From: Voacanga thouarsii
Taxonomy: Eukaryota; Streptophyta; Magnoliopsida; Gentianales; Apocynaceae
Direction: 5' to 3'
NCBI GenBank assembly: GCA_026120185.1
Contig: JANUWF010001617.1
Coordinates: forward strand, 682,001 to 746,000
Length of the DNA: 64,000 bases
Below, one piece after another: positions 23,320 through 36,480 of the stretch. The translations under genes were made by a program, and so were the position numbers. The notes beneath the pieces are model-generated. The model did not search any database, had not been told where the DNA came from, and saw nothing but the letters and a program-made list of their open reading frames with translations. The first letter of the stretch is position 1. Each line of letters opens with the position of its first letter.

Positions 23320-26300
23320 ATGCAATTCTTAGAGTTGTTCATTGTGGCGCTGATGCCTGTTTTGGAAACACTGATCGTAACTGCTATTGGCTTATTTCTT
23401 GCACTGGAAAGGGTGGACATCTTGGGTCACACAGCAAGACACAATTTGAATAATGTAAGTCATAACCTCAATCTACTTGACCATTTTTCAACGATATAGG
23501 AAGAAGTTTACATGATGTTGCACTTCACTTGAGTTGAAGCTGATCAAAGTTTTGGTGCAATTGCAGATTGAATCGTTCCCTTCTTTTCAATCTTTACCTT
23601 CTCGTTTATTCTATATGAATTTTATAGTCATTGGTATCTAGCGTTGAGAATCTGACAAGATTATGTTTGATGATTTCGAGCAGCTTGTGTTCTTCGTCTT
23701 CTCTCCTGCTCTTGTGGTTAGCAGCCTTGCTAACACCATTACACTGAGCAGCCTAAAACAATTGTATGGTCAATTCCTCTCTTCCAGTTTGCACATTTTG
23801 CTTTGAATCACGCCATGTTTTACATTTTTGGCATGGTACCAGCTTTATTCTAAGAGAAGAACATGTGATTATTAAACTTTTGTTTAGTAGTTCCCCTGTG
23901 TAACAGTAATTTTTCTTTTGTAGATGGTTCATGCCAGTCAACATTCTTCTCACATTTATAATTGGTTCAGCACTCGGTTGGATACTTGTTAAAATCACCA
24001 GAGCTCCTCACCATTTGTACGGCCTTGTTATTGGTTGCTGTTCAGCAGGTTACGAAATGTGACAAAGCTTCATTTTGCAGCTAATATGATCACATAAAAG
24101 AGCTATGAATAAGCATATCCTGGTGGAAACAATGTGTTTTTTTCAACTACAATCCAAGGCCTTGAACTCGGACATACATGGTTTCTGTTAACTGTTTAGG
24201 AAGAAAAAATTAAAATCAAAACTATAATCCAAGGCCTTGAACTCAGGTACGTGGTTACTGTGGATCTGGCTAGTACATGTTCCATATTCAAAGGAAAAAA
24301 GACAGGAGAAAGGAGGGAAGATTTAAAAAATAAAAAATAAAAATGAAGCTGACACTCTGCTCAACTAGGTTAGCTGCCTATAGAACTGGAATGTTCATAC
24401 AATAACCTTGCGTTGTTTGATTTCTCTCCCATTAAGAAGGTTATGTGCTGCAAACGGCCGATAAAAATTTGAAGTTTTTACACTTTGTCCATAGGTAATT
24501 TGGGAAACTTGCTTCTCATCGTCATCCCAGCTGTCTGTCAGGAATCCAATAGTCCATTTGGAGATGCATCTACTTGTTCTACAAAAGGAGAGGCTTATGC
24601 ATCCCTCTCTATGGCGGTAAATTTCTACTATTTTATTGTTACAATTGCCATATAAAAGAAAGTTCTAATTCGTTAGCACTGATTTTTTCTTTTGTTTCCA
24701 TTGTATTGATGCAGATTGGGGCTGTCTTTATATGGACTTATGTATACAACGTGATAAGAGCGTCTATAGTTCAAAGTAACCCCACATACAATTCCAGTCA
24801 TTCTGGCCGTGGTTCAGAAATAGTGTCAGATGGCAGCTCAGAAACATTACTTTCAAAGGATAGCTCAAACTCTGCGGATTATGAATCTCAAACTGTACCT
24901 CTTCTTGGTTTTGAGGAAGATGAGAAGGTTATTCCTTACTGTATTACTCTGTCAAATGAGAACTTGATCTTTCATAGTAGGATATGCTGCATGCTTTAGA
25001 AACCTCTCTCTCGCATCATTTTTATTTCTTAGTTTTCTAATGTTCCTTACAGGAATCTTTTAGGAAGAAAATCAAGCGGCATGTCAAAGTTTTGGCAGAA
25101 AGGATGAACCTAAAAATGTTATTTGCCCCTGCAACAATAGCAACGGTGAGCATATGTTCAATGGATTGTTTTGTATGTTTCTAGCAAAAATGCATTCAAT
25201 CTAGCTGACGAGTTAACTCTAGCAGGACTACTGCTGAGAGTATGTTCCATCACTCAAAATTTGCAAATATGATTTAACTCCAACAATGTATACTAATCAA
25301 TGTAAAGCATTTTGTAAATTTTTTTTCACCGTTTGTGGTAAATGAAAGAGGAAAAGGTTTTCTTAGAGAACAGCAACTGTTGAAATATTTGCATTCACAT
25401 GGCTAAACTTGTGTAGTTACTTTTGTTCTTTCTTTTCACAGATAGTAGGGCTCAGCGTTGGTGCAATCTCTCCCTTAAGGAAGGTATTTATTGGCAATGG
25501 CGCTGCTCTTCGTGTGATTGAGAGCTCTGCTGCCATGCTAGGGTAAGATCCTGAAAGAGCCTCCAATTTAGCACTGATTGTTTCCCCTTGGTTGATTTGT
25601 GTGAACCATGAAATTGACTATTTCACATATCACAGGAATGCAACAGTACCAGCCATGACCCTCCTTGTGGGAGCAAATCTTCTTAAAGGTACTACTAAAC
25701 TAATTTCAAAGGTTTACCAGTATGAGTAGTTTTGTGTGTAAACAGACAATCATCAAGTTCTCAAATTTCATTTTTTCAGTAATTTTCTGTTCCAGGTATC
25801 AAGAGATCAGGTATTGGCTTCGGTCTGGTTATAGGGGTCCAGGTAGTCCGGTATATCGCATTACCTCTGCTGGGGGTTCTCATTGTTAGAGGTGCACATC
25901 ATTTTGGATTGGTGGGATCAGATTCATTATATCAGTTTGTACTCCTTCTGCAATACGCACTTCCATCTGCTATGAGTATAGGTAATGATTTCAATGTAAT
26001 CTTGCATTTTCTTGCATCTCTAACCTTTTGTACTTGTTCTGGAAACTGAGATGCAAGTCCTGGATTCTTCTTATCTTCCAATGAAGCATAACATCTCACA
26101 CAATCTGAAATCCATGAACCCTACTGTCAAAGAGGCTTTGCTGTTCTTGAATTAATAGTATCCATTGTCATAGATGTCCTTAAACAATCAACATTCAACA
26201 AGTTGTTTTCATGTTTTCTTCTTTGTATTGTAGGTACAATAACGCAGTTATTTGAAGTCGGCGAAAGTGAATGTTCTGTCATAATGCTATGGAATTATGC

Positions 26301-26358
26301 AGTGGCAGCAGCGGCACTTACTCTTTGGGCTACTTACTACTTGTGGATTGTGTCCTGA
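23320..26358 (+). CDS. PIN-LIKES (PILS) auxin carrier-like protein, 410 aa, 10 coding exons
   Basis: The only intact host gene. Exons by hand: 23320-23454, 23684-23763, 23924-24048, 24495-24616, 24715-24927, 25053-25145, 25442-25542, 25636-25688, 25796-25981, 26234-26358. All junctions are GT-AG, all phases close, and the sum is 1233 bp (410 codons plus TGA). The protein starts MQFLELFIVALMPVLETL and has about five N-terminal membrane helices, including FFVFSPALVVSSLA, WFMPVNILLTFIIGSALGW and CCSAGNLGNLLL. A short hydrophilic loop follows (about residues 170-245, Ser-rich), then about five C-terminal helices (FAPATIATIVGLSVGAISPL, GNATVPAMTLLVGANLLKG, LLQYALPSAMSIGTITQLF). PILS proteins sit in the endoplasmic reticulum membrane and lower nuclear auxin signalling by sequestering auxin. 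The length is typical. Which PILS paralogue it is cannot be settled without a tree. Confidence 0.95.
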
Positions 26359-26740
26359 GAATACTTCAAGGGAAAAAGTGCAAAGAGAGCAAGACAGGAG
26401 TTCATTGGATACTCTACTTGAAGTGATTTCAAGTTGATTTGGATTTAGAGTATTTATAGTTAAGATAAATTATATGATTGTGTAGTCTGGCTATTGTTTT
26501 TCTTGATTAATAATTAAATGCATCTACATGAATGAAAAAGTATAATACACAAATCTTTTGCACTCTCTTAGTAGTTTTAGTTTATACTATGTCATATAAT
26601 CATATAATAAAGTACTATTTAAACAATATTTTAACGGGCAAATACTTGACTTTTAGTATAAAAGATTAGGTTGAATTTTGACATTATAAATAAATAATTT
26701 AACAAACTATTAGCTACCGTATATTTTATTTAAAGTAGAA
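26359..26740 (+). other. 3' UTR and downstream flank of PILS
   Basis: The first 150-200 bp after the stop, up to AATAATTAAATGCATC near 26508-26525, probably form the 3' UTR with AATAAT-like polyadenylation elements. The sequence then grades into AT-rich spacer and the ancient Copia LTR. No other gene is seen. Confidence 0.55.
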
Positions 26741-27064
26741 TTAAGAAATAAATTGTAAAAATTATAAAGTAAAGAGACTATAGGAAGTAGATAAATAAGA
26801 AAATCACTTGAATGGATTCAAATTGATATTCTATTTATTTATATAAGGCTCAGGGTTATATATATTATTTTAAAAGATAAGAAATAAATTTAATAAATAC
26901 GATCTTATTTTATCTATAAAATTAATAACTTTAAAAAAATAAACAGTCATATTTATTTTTTGAATAAATAAATAATCTCAAAAATTGAATGCTTATATTT
27001 ACTTTCTAGATAAATAGATAGGTTCGAAAAATGAACAACTACTTTTATCTTATTGATTTTATAT
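26741..27064 (-). repeat. Degenerate 3' LTR of the ancient Copia
   Basis: Aligns with 36481-36807 over about 325 bp with many mismatches. It is followed on its inner side by CTTCTCCTTGATG, the complement of a purine tract comparable to the one in the young Copia A copy. Outer limits are approximate. Confidence 0.65.
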
Positions 27065-27109
27065 TACTTCTCCTTGATGTTTATTCTTCAAAATCTCAAA
27101 ATTGCTTGT

Positions 27110-28421
27110 TAATAACCTGCCTCGTTTAAAACCTTGATAGGAAAAACTTTGTGAGAAAAAAACTTAGTGAAAAAAAAGAGTACACTTTTTGTTCTTAAGA
27201 GAACACTACCTGGTAAAAAACATGACAAAAAATCTAATAGGAAAAACCTTGGTTAGGAAAAAGAGCATAGCATAAATATACTCCTCCTTTTGATAGCATA
27301 ATTTAAAATGGCCTTATATCTTTCAATTGCCGTATCCTGATTTTATATACTAAATTTTCAAATGTAGTAATTGATAATACCTTAGTGAATAAATCTATTA
27401 GATTATTATTATTACATGATCGAATCTGTTGTATTCTTATTTTTTCTCTTTTATAGAGTTTATGAGTAATGAAAATTCTAGTAAAATATACTTTGACTTA
27501 TTTCCTTTAATATATCCTCCTCTCAATTGTGTTATACAAGCTACATTATCATGATAAAGAGATCTTGAAATTTCTTTCTCAAAGAATAAATCATAATTTT
27601 CTCGGATCTAATGGATTATTGATTTCAACAACATAAATTTTTGGAATAGCTATAATTTTAGCATGATTAGAAAATATAGCTGTTGTAGATTGTTTTGTAA
27701 AGTGTCATGATATAGTAGAATCACCACACATATATAAATAACTAATTTGAAAACGTATTTTATGTGAGTCAGATAGATAATCAATATCTGCATAACCAAT
27801 CAATATTAGACTGGTTTTATTTGAATAAAATAATTTAATATTAATTATCCTTTGGAGATATCTTAAGACATATTTAATATGATTCTAATGTCATCGTATT
27901 GGAAAAGAGCTAATTCTTACTAATAAATTCACAAAAAATACTATATCAAATTGAGCGTTATTGGTCATGTATATTAGTGCACAAATTGTATTAAGGTTAC
28001 GATATTTCAAGACAAAAAAATTCTTCATCATCTTCCCAAAATCAGAAAAAATCTTTATTTACATTTAATGACCTAACGACCAGTGGAATACTCAATTGGC
28101 ATGCTTAGTCCATGTAAAACCTTTTTAAAACTTTTAATCTATATATTGATTGATGAATAAAAATACCATCTTTCAGATGTTCAATTTGTAAACCAATACA
28201 AAACTTGATTCCTCCAAAATTTTTAATTTCAAATTCCCACTTTAGGTTATATCTTGCCTCTTAGAGCTCTTTCTAGAGTTCTAATAAGGTTAATATTATT
28301 AACATATATAATAAATATCACAAAATCATATCTAAAATAATAAAGATGCATGGGCATACTAAATTATTTTTATATCTTGATTTTAATAAATATTCACTAA
28401 GACAATTATATCACATGTATC
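27110..28421 (-). pseudogene. Ancient Copia pol relic: RNase H and RT C-terminal part
   Basis: No long frame survives, but the nucleotide sequence parallels 15960-17170 of the young Copia A copy. Examples are the TGCCTCGTTTAAAACCTTGATAGG stretch at about 27119 and the segment around CAGATGTTCAATTTGTAAACC near 28177. It ends at the TSD GTATC (28417-28421), where a later element is inserted, and resumes at 32343. Confidence 0.7.
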
Positions 28422-31400
28422 TGAAGGCATGAAAAAGGGAAAACACAGAGTACGCAGCGGAAGCGAAAGCAAAAAAAACTGGAAAAACCAAGAACAGAGG
28501 AATTCCCATCCAGGGCTGGCGCTAGCTCCGGCAGTCCTAGCCGGTGCCGATTTGGCTCTGGCGGGACTCTAAGGTTAAATTTTTTTTACCTATTTTCCTC
28601 GTTCTAAGAATTGGCTGGACCGGAATGTGTGCAACCGGGGTAGGTGCACTGGTAGAAACCTCTGGTGCGATGCCTACAAGCCTCATACTCCGTCTTTGCA
28701 TGTAGGTGAACGCCAAAACTCTCGATTTTCTAGTATATGGCCTGTCTAATTCCGTTTGGTAAACAATTAACAGAACTAAGGAATATTTTCTGGAGAGAGA
28801 GAGAGAGAGACGTGTGTTTCTTTTTTTCCACAGAGAAGAGTTTGTAAAAAAAAAAAAACAATAATCTCAAATCCTCCTGTTTAACCTAAATAAAACCCTA
28901 GGTTAAACTAGATTGGGCTATTGGACTCTTAATTTAACCTTTTGGACTAAATTAATTATTTTAATTAGAACCAACTTAATGGCCCAACAAATAATTAATT
29001 TTCTCAACCCAAATAAACTAGTCCAATTAATAAGCCTATATTAGTTTAGTCCCAAGTTAATCCCTAATTATTCAAACTACGCCAAAGCCTTGAATAATTA
29101 ATTAACCCACCAAATTAATTTAATTAATCTTCTCTCCCCATAGACATTTATTTTATTCTAACTCAATAATAAAATTAGGTTACTTAAATAAAATAGATTC
29201 CATTTAATTTAAGATCAATTCATTAGTCCGTATTTAATTATGACTTACGGTCTATATTAGGGACCAAAAGACACACCGCATTGACTACTAAAATGACCAA
29301 AATACCCTTACCATATAAATAGCTGTATTTTGCATTTTAAATATTTCCTAATATCACCAAAAGAAAATATTGACCCCAAGGACAATGCTGTGTTAGCAAA
29401 GTCTCCGACCTACATGTGTAATGACTGAAATACTCCTCTTTACATCGCTGTAAATTTAGAGAGGAAGAAGTGTACTAACACATCTCTAAATGACATCTAC
29501 TATCCTTAGGCTTCTAGTCCAATGACCTACGACTTCCTGGATTGTTTCCGCTTTTCAAGGGAGTTACCCTAAAACAAACATTCAAATCATGTTTCCCAGG
29601 GCCCTGAATAATTAGATCATTCAGACAATCACAAGGGGCGACATAGTATAGAAACTATCTTGTACAAGTTTGTCTTAACTAACTAGTTATACATACCCAA
29701 TATGCAAGTGTATTGGCCCTACGATAGAACCTCAACTATAGCATATCAAAGTACATGCTTCCAGCTTCGTCAGACCACCAACTCATACTCAAGTCATAGA
29801 GTACTAGTCCACGCTGTAACGGTAGTAGTTTAGATTTTTACCATATAGTACTTTTAGAAACCACTACTACAGGTCCTATTCTACGTATTCAAAATACGCT
29901 TATGTCATGAAGTGAGTGGACTATTCACTGGCTAAAGGTAAGTCATTCCCCATTTAGAATTCACAACATAATAACCTAGACATGATGAGATTCCCATTCT
30001 CATCAATCGGTTAAGAACTGAGGGAACGAAAACATGGGAGCATGCACTGGTTACAGAAAAAAAACAGAGAAAAATAAAACCAAGCCTTAAAGGCCATACG
30101 GAAGCGTGAAGATCATACCTTTGCACTCCTTAACCCTTCTAGGCTGAGTAGGAGCGGATTGAACAACTGGAATCGCCTCGCTTCGCCCACTTGAAGAAGC
30201 TTCCGGTTGAACACCCGCTAGCCTTCTACTTCGCCTTGTTTGCATCAACGCCAAGCTTTCCAACTCTCAGAATATTCCTCTGCCTAACCTCTAGCCGGTG
30301 AACACAATGGTGAAGAGGAACAATATCAAATCTCCTTGGTTCTCTTGCTATTAATTAGCAAAGAAACAAGAAGAAACCAGAGAAGAGAAATGAGTGAGCA
30401 AGAGAGAAAGGGACGTGAGACACACCAAGAGTCTCTCTTCACGTGATGCTCTGTGTTATGTTAGGGAAAATTAGGGTTTTTCCTCTCCCAGAGACTTGTT
30501 TATTGGTTAGCCAAAACTAGGTCTCTCATTATCTGATAAACATATTCCTGGGATTTCAAAACACCCGGATGTTATCCTGAGAATCAGTTTTGCCTAACCC
30601 TAAACTCTTTTTAACTGTATCTAGAAAAAATCCTAAGGTCCAAGCTATTGGGCCAAAATAATATTTATTATTTCTCTTGAACCCAAAAGGCCCAAAATAA
30701 TAAACATTAATTATTTATTTTCTGGGCTTATATAAACAACCTAATAAATAATTAATGAGCCAAAATGAACCATAATAATTAATCTTTAATTATCTATTTC
30801 TTGGGCCTATATAAATAACCCAATAAATAATTAAACATTAATTATTTTCCCTAATTTAATCCCAGATTAATTTCTTAATTATTCATACTGGACCTAAGCC
30901 CTGAATAATTAATTAACCAATTAAACTAGATAATTAAATTTCTTTCAACTCCTATTTTAATTAATTAATTAATTTTATTCTAGTCTAATAATAAATTAGA
31001 CTTCCTGAATAAAATAAAATAAAATAAAATTCTCTTAAACTGAGACCAATTCCTCAACTCAAAATTAGTTAGGACTTACGGGCTATTCCGAAGACCAAAA
31101 AGACATATCGCCTTGGCTGCTAAAATGATCAAAATACCCCTGCTATATAAATAGATGTATTTTGTATTTTAAATATTTCATAATATCATCATAAGGAAAT
31201 ATTGACCCCAAGGACAATGCGGTATTCGCAAAGTCTCAGACTTACAGGTGAAATGATTAAAATACCCCTCTACACATCGCTGTACATTTAGAGAGGAAGA
31301 AGTGTACTAACACCCCTCTAAATGACATCTACCATCCTTAGGCTTCTAGTCCAATGATCCACGACTTCCTGGAGTGTTTCCGCTTTCCAAGGGAGCTATC

Positions 31401-32337
31401 CTAAAGCAAACATCCAAGTCATGTTTCCCAGGGCCCTGGACATTTTAGACCATTCGGACAACCACAAGGGGCGATATAGTGCGAAACCTATCTTGTACAA
31501 TTCTGTCTTAACTAACTAGTCACACATACCCAACATGCAAGTATATTGGCCCTACGATAGAACCTCAACTATAGCAAATCAAAGTATATGCTTCCAACTT
31601 CGCCAGACCACCAACTCATACTCAAGTCGTAAAGTATTAGTCTACGCTGTAGCGGTAGTAGCCTAAGTTTCTATCATATAATACTTTTAGAAACCACTAC
31701 TATATGTCCTATCCTACGTATTCGAAATATGCTTATGTTATGAAGTGAGTAGACTACTCACTGGCTAAAGGTAAGCCATTCCCCATTTGGAATTCATAAC
31801 ACAATAACCTAAACATGATGAGGTTCCCAGTCTCATCAATAGGTTAAGAACAAATGTTTATGTGTTAAATAACCCGTGATCCATACCTTACTGTGAAAGA
31901 CCACCATTCACATGGATCACTTATTTAAACACAATAGGCCTGTTCCAAACGAAAATCGTGCACAAACAAATAGTAAATTCATAAACAATTTCTGAAAATA
32001 AATTCTTTTATTAAAATATTCGATTTTACATTAGAAACCTAGTCTAAGAGAGCATACAATCCAACAAGAACAAACGTTTATGTGTTAAGTAACCCGTGAT
32101 CCATACCTTACTGTGAAAGAACAAACGTTTATGTGTTAAGTAACCCGTGATCCATACCTTACTGTGAAAGACCTCCATTCACATGGATCACTTACTTAAA
32201 CACAATGGATTTTTTCCAAACGTAATTGTGCACAAATAAAATATAAATTCATAAATAATTTCTGAAAATAAATTCTTTTATTAAACCATTCGATATTTAC
32301 ATCAGAAATCTAGTCTAAGAGGGCATATTTCCCAACA
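28422..32337 (-). mobile_element. Collapsed LTR retroelement (two tandem LTR-like units, no interior)
   Basis: Bounded by TG...CA and by the TSD GTATC at 28417-28421 and 32338-32342, all within the ancient Copia RT region. Unit A (28422-30018) and unit B (30019-32337) are diverged copies of one another over about 1.6 kb. Shared blocks include GACCCCAAGGACAATGC, GTTTCCCAGGGCCCTG and GGCCCTACGATAGAACCTCA. Unit B has an extra 5' part (minus strand) beginning TGTTGGGAAATATG; unit A lacks it. I read this as an LTR element that lost its interior and part of the second LTR. No gag or pol is present; the open frame at 29932-30126 is chance. Confidence 0.7.
31848..32337. repeat. Internal tandem repeats at the LTR end (220 bp and 51 bp)
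   Basis: A block starting GAACAAAYGTTTATGTGTTA occurs at 31848, 32068 and 32119, giving periods of 220 and 51 bp. The 220-bp copies each end in an LTR-terminus-like sequence (ATCCAACA near 32059-32066 and TTCCCAACA at 32329-32337). The LTR end has therefore been duplicated in place. Confidence 0.7.
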
Positions 32338-35300
32338 GTATCCAGATTGCTTTAAGCTACATAATGACTTGTGCAATTTAATAAAATAATTTCTAGGAAG
32401 ACCAATATAATATGTTTCAGGCATACTAATTCCTTTTGAGATTTTTATATAAATATCATTATCAAGGCTCCTATATAAATAAATAATAATTATATCTATT
32501 AGATACGTGCCAATCTTTTCACGTACTAATAGACTCATAAAATATCAGAGTGTAATTATGTCCATTACCGGTGAATATGCCTATTGTAATCAACATTCGA
32601 TTTTTACAAAAAACCTTTGCCATAAGTCGTGTTTTATATCTCACAATTTTATTATTTTCATTTTACTTTCACACAAATACTCATTTATAATCAATTGGTT
32701 TCACACCGTCTGGTGTTTGGACTACATGTCCAAAAATCTCAGCTTTGCAAATGAATTTAATTTCGATTAGATCACATCTTTCTATTTTGACTAATTAGTT
32801 CTATGATGATATTCTTCAATTGATGTTGGTTCAAAATTATTATTATCTTTTAACACATCAAGTGTTATATTGTATGCAAAAATATTATCAACAGTTATTT
32901 TTACCTGATTCCAACTTTTACCATAAGTACTATAATTGATGGAAATCTTAATATTATTTTCACTGCTTTTAGAGATTTGGATCCTTTCATCAGTTATCTC
33001 TTGGTCCTCATTTTATAATTCTTTAATTTGATCACCTTAATCATTTAATCATCTTTTCTTTCGAGAATTTGTATCTTTTAAATCAAGGGGCCATCTATAC
33101 TTTAGGTGTATTTTCAATTCAGCAGCTATAGGAAATTTGTTTTGTCATGTTAGGGCTTCTATCTGAATATAAGCATTTATGGTTGGAATATACAATTTGG
33201 TTACCCTTGTAGAGTCAAAAAAATAATTTAACAATTGATTTGCAAATCTTTACAAATTAATTATCTTCTGAATTTTTAGCTCACTTGCACTTGTGCACAG
33301 ATTGAAATAGTTCAACAATGTTGTTTAAGCAAATCCTTTTTATATTATTTATGTTTTCCCCTTAATTTAAGAAATAAAGTTTCATCAAAATAACAATTAT
33401 TAAATTTTACAATGAATACGTCCTCTAATCAATAGTTCAAGATATATGATTATAGAGGAAGAATCATATTTAACATATATCTCCAATCTTCCTTAATGAT
33501 TCATTCTTGTATGTTAATTTGACACTATTGGTAAATATACTACACATTCAAAAAATTTTAAATGAATAATATTTGACGCTGAACCAAAAGCTAATTACAA
33601 GGGAGAAAATTTATAATAACTCATTGGCCTTATATGTACAAGTATCGTAGCATGCATAATAGCATGCCTTCAAATAAATGTATGGAGATTTGTTTTCATT
33701 AATAATAGTCTAATTATTAACTGTAATATTTTAATAAATAATTCAACTAGGCCATTTTGGGCAAGAACATAAGTTATTGGATGTGCATCGGTAATGCCAA
33801 TCGATATATAATAAGTATCAAAAGAATGAGAAGAATATTCTTCAACATTATTTAGATAGATTCTTTTAATAGGGTAATTCAAAAATTGTGCTATTAAACG
33901 AATTATTTGCAAGTTAATAATAAGTTGATATGCAATCATCAAGTTATTGCATCAATTAAAATCATAAAATATTTGAATTACCCACATAGTGGATGAACTG
34001 GTCCACATATATCACTTTGAATTCTTTTAAGAAATACTAGAGATTCAACTCTTACTTTTATTTGAGAATGTTTAATAACCAATTTCCCCATTGAGAACAT
34101 GTTACACATTAAAACTCATTTGAAGTTAAAATCTTTTGACTTGTCAAGGGATGACTATGCGTAGTTTCAATTATTATTCGTGTTATAATAGCTTCTGATT
34201 GACCTAAATGGTCATGTCAAATGATAAATATAGCAGGATCAGTAAACTTCTTATTTACAGAATAATGGATTTTAATTGTATAGATTTTTGTGCAATATAG
34301 ACTAGATGAAAGAGATGATAGCTTTTTTAATAAAGAAATTTTTACCTGAATTTATTTGAATAATACAAAGATATTAAAACTATTTTTTTCTCAATTGTTT
34401 CAATATGATATCTATTTCGACGAATATTTTTAAAACTCAATAAATTTTTTCAATAGTTTGAGGAAAATAGTACTTTATAAATAATAATTGTTATTCTTTT
34501 GGGTAATAATATACTACTCCCTCAATTTCAAAATACTTATTCATTAAACCCTTTGTATACAAATTAAGGGTATTAAAAACAATACTACAATTTAGATAAA
34601 ATTCTTATTCTACCCATATTAAAAATATGATAATTATTGGTTAGTGAAAATTCTCAAGAAGTAACAAGAAAAAAGAGTTTTGGAAAGTTGTGTAGTTGAC
34701 TAAGAATAAATGGAGGTAAAACGGGAAGAAACTAATCATTAATTTTAAAACTATGTATATGAATAAGTATTTTGAAAAAAAAAAATCATGAACAAGTATT
34801 TTGAAATGGAATGAGTAATTATTATTATACTATTGAAAATTTAAGACATAAAATAAAATTATTAAAAGTAAAGTTCTAATTTTTTTCTGGACACTATCAC
34901 CATTAATCAAATGATTAATTCTTTGTTTTGGATGCTCAAATAAATTTGCCACATCCAAATGAATTATATCAACATTAACAACTTTAAGATTTGTATTATC
35001 ATTATCATCATAATGAGTTAAATATTGAAACATAAAATTTGCTTCAATATTTTTATATTTCTTTTCAATAGAAATCTGATAAAGATCGGTAAGATACTTT
35101 GTTATATGGTAGGTACAAGACCAATAATCTTTAATGCCACATTAATAAAATTTATCTTCACAATTTGTCGGAACCATATCATTTCCTATTTCCTTTTTCA
35201 TTATTTGTTGTCCATTTCTAGTAATTGTCATTATTTCTCTTAATTTTGTTTTTACCACTTCGATCATAATGAATATTTCTATTACGATCATGCACATGTT

Positions 35301-35960
35301 CATGGCCATGTGCACATCTACGACCAAGACCTCTTATTGAGCTAAAATCATGAATTATAACAGTATTTAATTCTGGAAATGGTGTAGAAATAGTTGGTCT
35401 GGTTTTATGATTTTTCATTAAAAATTCATTGTTTTGTTCAGGTATAAGGAGGCAAAATATCAAATTTGTGTATTTTTTAAAATCATTTTTTCGATATTTC
35501 TGCTATAAGAGCACATTCAAGGCATGAAAAATAGAAAAAAATTTTAATATATCTTTATCAATAATATTTTCTCCGTATAATTTTAATCGTGAAATAATTT
35601 TAAACTATCTAAATTATACTTATTAACAGATTTAAAATCTTGCAATTATAAGTGAATTCAATTATACCGTACTTTCAGAAGGACAACCATTTTTTGGTGG
35701 TCAAATTTTCTTTCAGATTATTTTGCAAAATAAATAGAATTTCCATGGTAAGATATTTTACTTTAAAATTATTATGAAAATGATGATGGAGGAAAACCAT
35801 GGCTTTAGCATCATTTTGTATTGATGATGAATTATCTTTTACAATAATATCTGCCAGACCCATTATAGCTTAATGTATTTTAGCATTTAGTATTCAGAAT
35901 AAATAATTTTTTCAGTAATATTAAGAGTTGCAAATTCAAATTTGGTAAAATTTGCATGCT
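32338..35960 (-). pseudogene. Ancient Copia relic: RT N-terminal part, integrase, protease, gag
   Basis: Short surviving frames match young-copy domains: RT around 32538-32302 (DNDIYIKISKGISMPE, LHKSLCSLKQSGY), integrase around 33942-33670 (NNVEEYSSHSFDTYYISIGI), the post-knuckle gag segment 35033-34830 (DVANLFEHPKQRINHLI), and the gag region 35863-35218 with a Gly/Arg/His-rich tract. Everything is riddled with stops and indels. A MITE interrupts the protease part. Confidence 0.75.
34517..34815. mobile_element. Stowaway-like MITE (Tc1/mariner group), 299 bp
   Basis: Begins CTCCCTCAATTTCAAAATAC and ends with the inverted counterpart (GTATTTTGAAATGGAATGAG). It is flanked by TA on both sides (34515-34516, 34816-34817), as expected for Stowaway elements. 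Near the right end part of the inverted repeat is duplicated (AAGTATTTTGAAA occurs twice, about 30 bp apart). There is no coding capacity. It interrupts the ancient Copia protease region. Confidence 0.82.
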
Positions 35961-36480
35961 AATACAAAATTAAATAGAAAAAGTAGCTTTCTTCTTCTTG
36001 CTTATAAATTTAAAAAATCATGCCGCTTGATTGAAAAGTTTAGTAAAGTAATTTTGATAGTGTCGGCCTGACTGTAGAGTAAAGGCTTGTTTGATAATTT
36101 AATTAAATATTTACAATTAATTAATTAAGCACTTATTTTAAATATTTAATTAATCAAGTTTTGATAACAAATTTTTATTATCGCTTAATTAATTAAAACA
36201 CACTAAAATTCTATTATAAATTTTAAGTGAAATAAAAATTACTTAAGTATAAAATTTGAATGCGTTAAATATTCATCTAATTATTAATAATTTTTTGTAT
36301 TTAATCTAAAATTATAATTAAATATGGTGTAAAAAATGAATTATGATTAATTCAAATTTCAGATTTCAGAATTCAATATTCAAACTTCAAATTTTAGAAT
36401 TTAGTACTTAAATATTCAAATTTTAATTTCATCTAACGAGCCCTAGGTTTCATTTTAATTACGTATTGTAAATTTGATTC

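Noticed and set aside
24147..24250. Duplicated AATCCAAGGCCTTGAACTC motif in PILS intron 3, considered as a SINE or tRNA-like remnant
   Set aside because: Two short copies about 73 bp apart with no body, tail or TSD. Too little to call.
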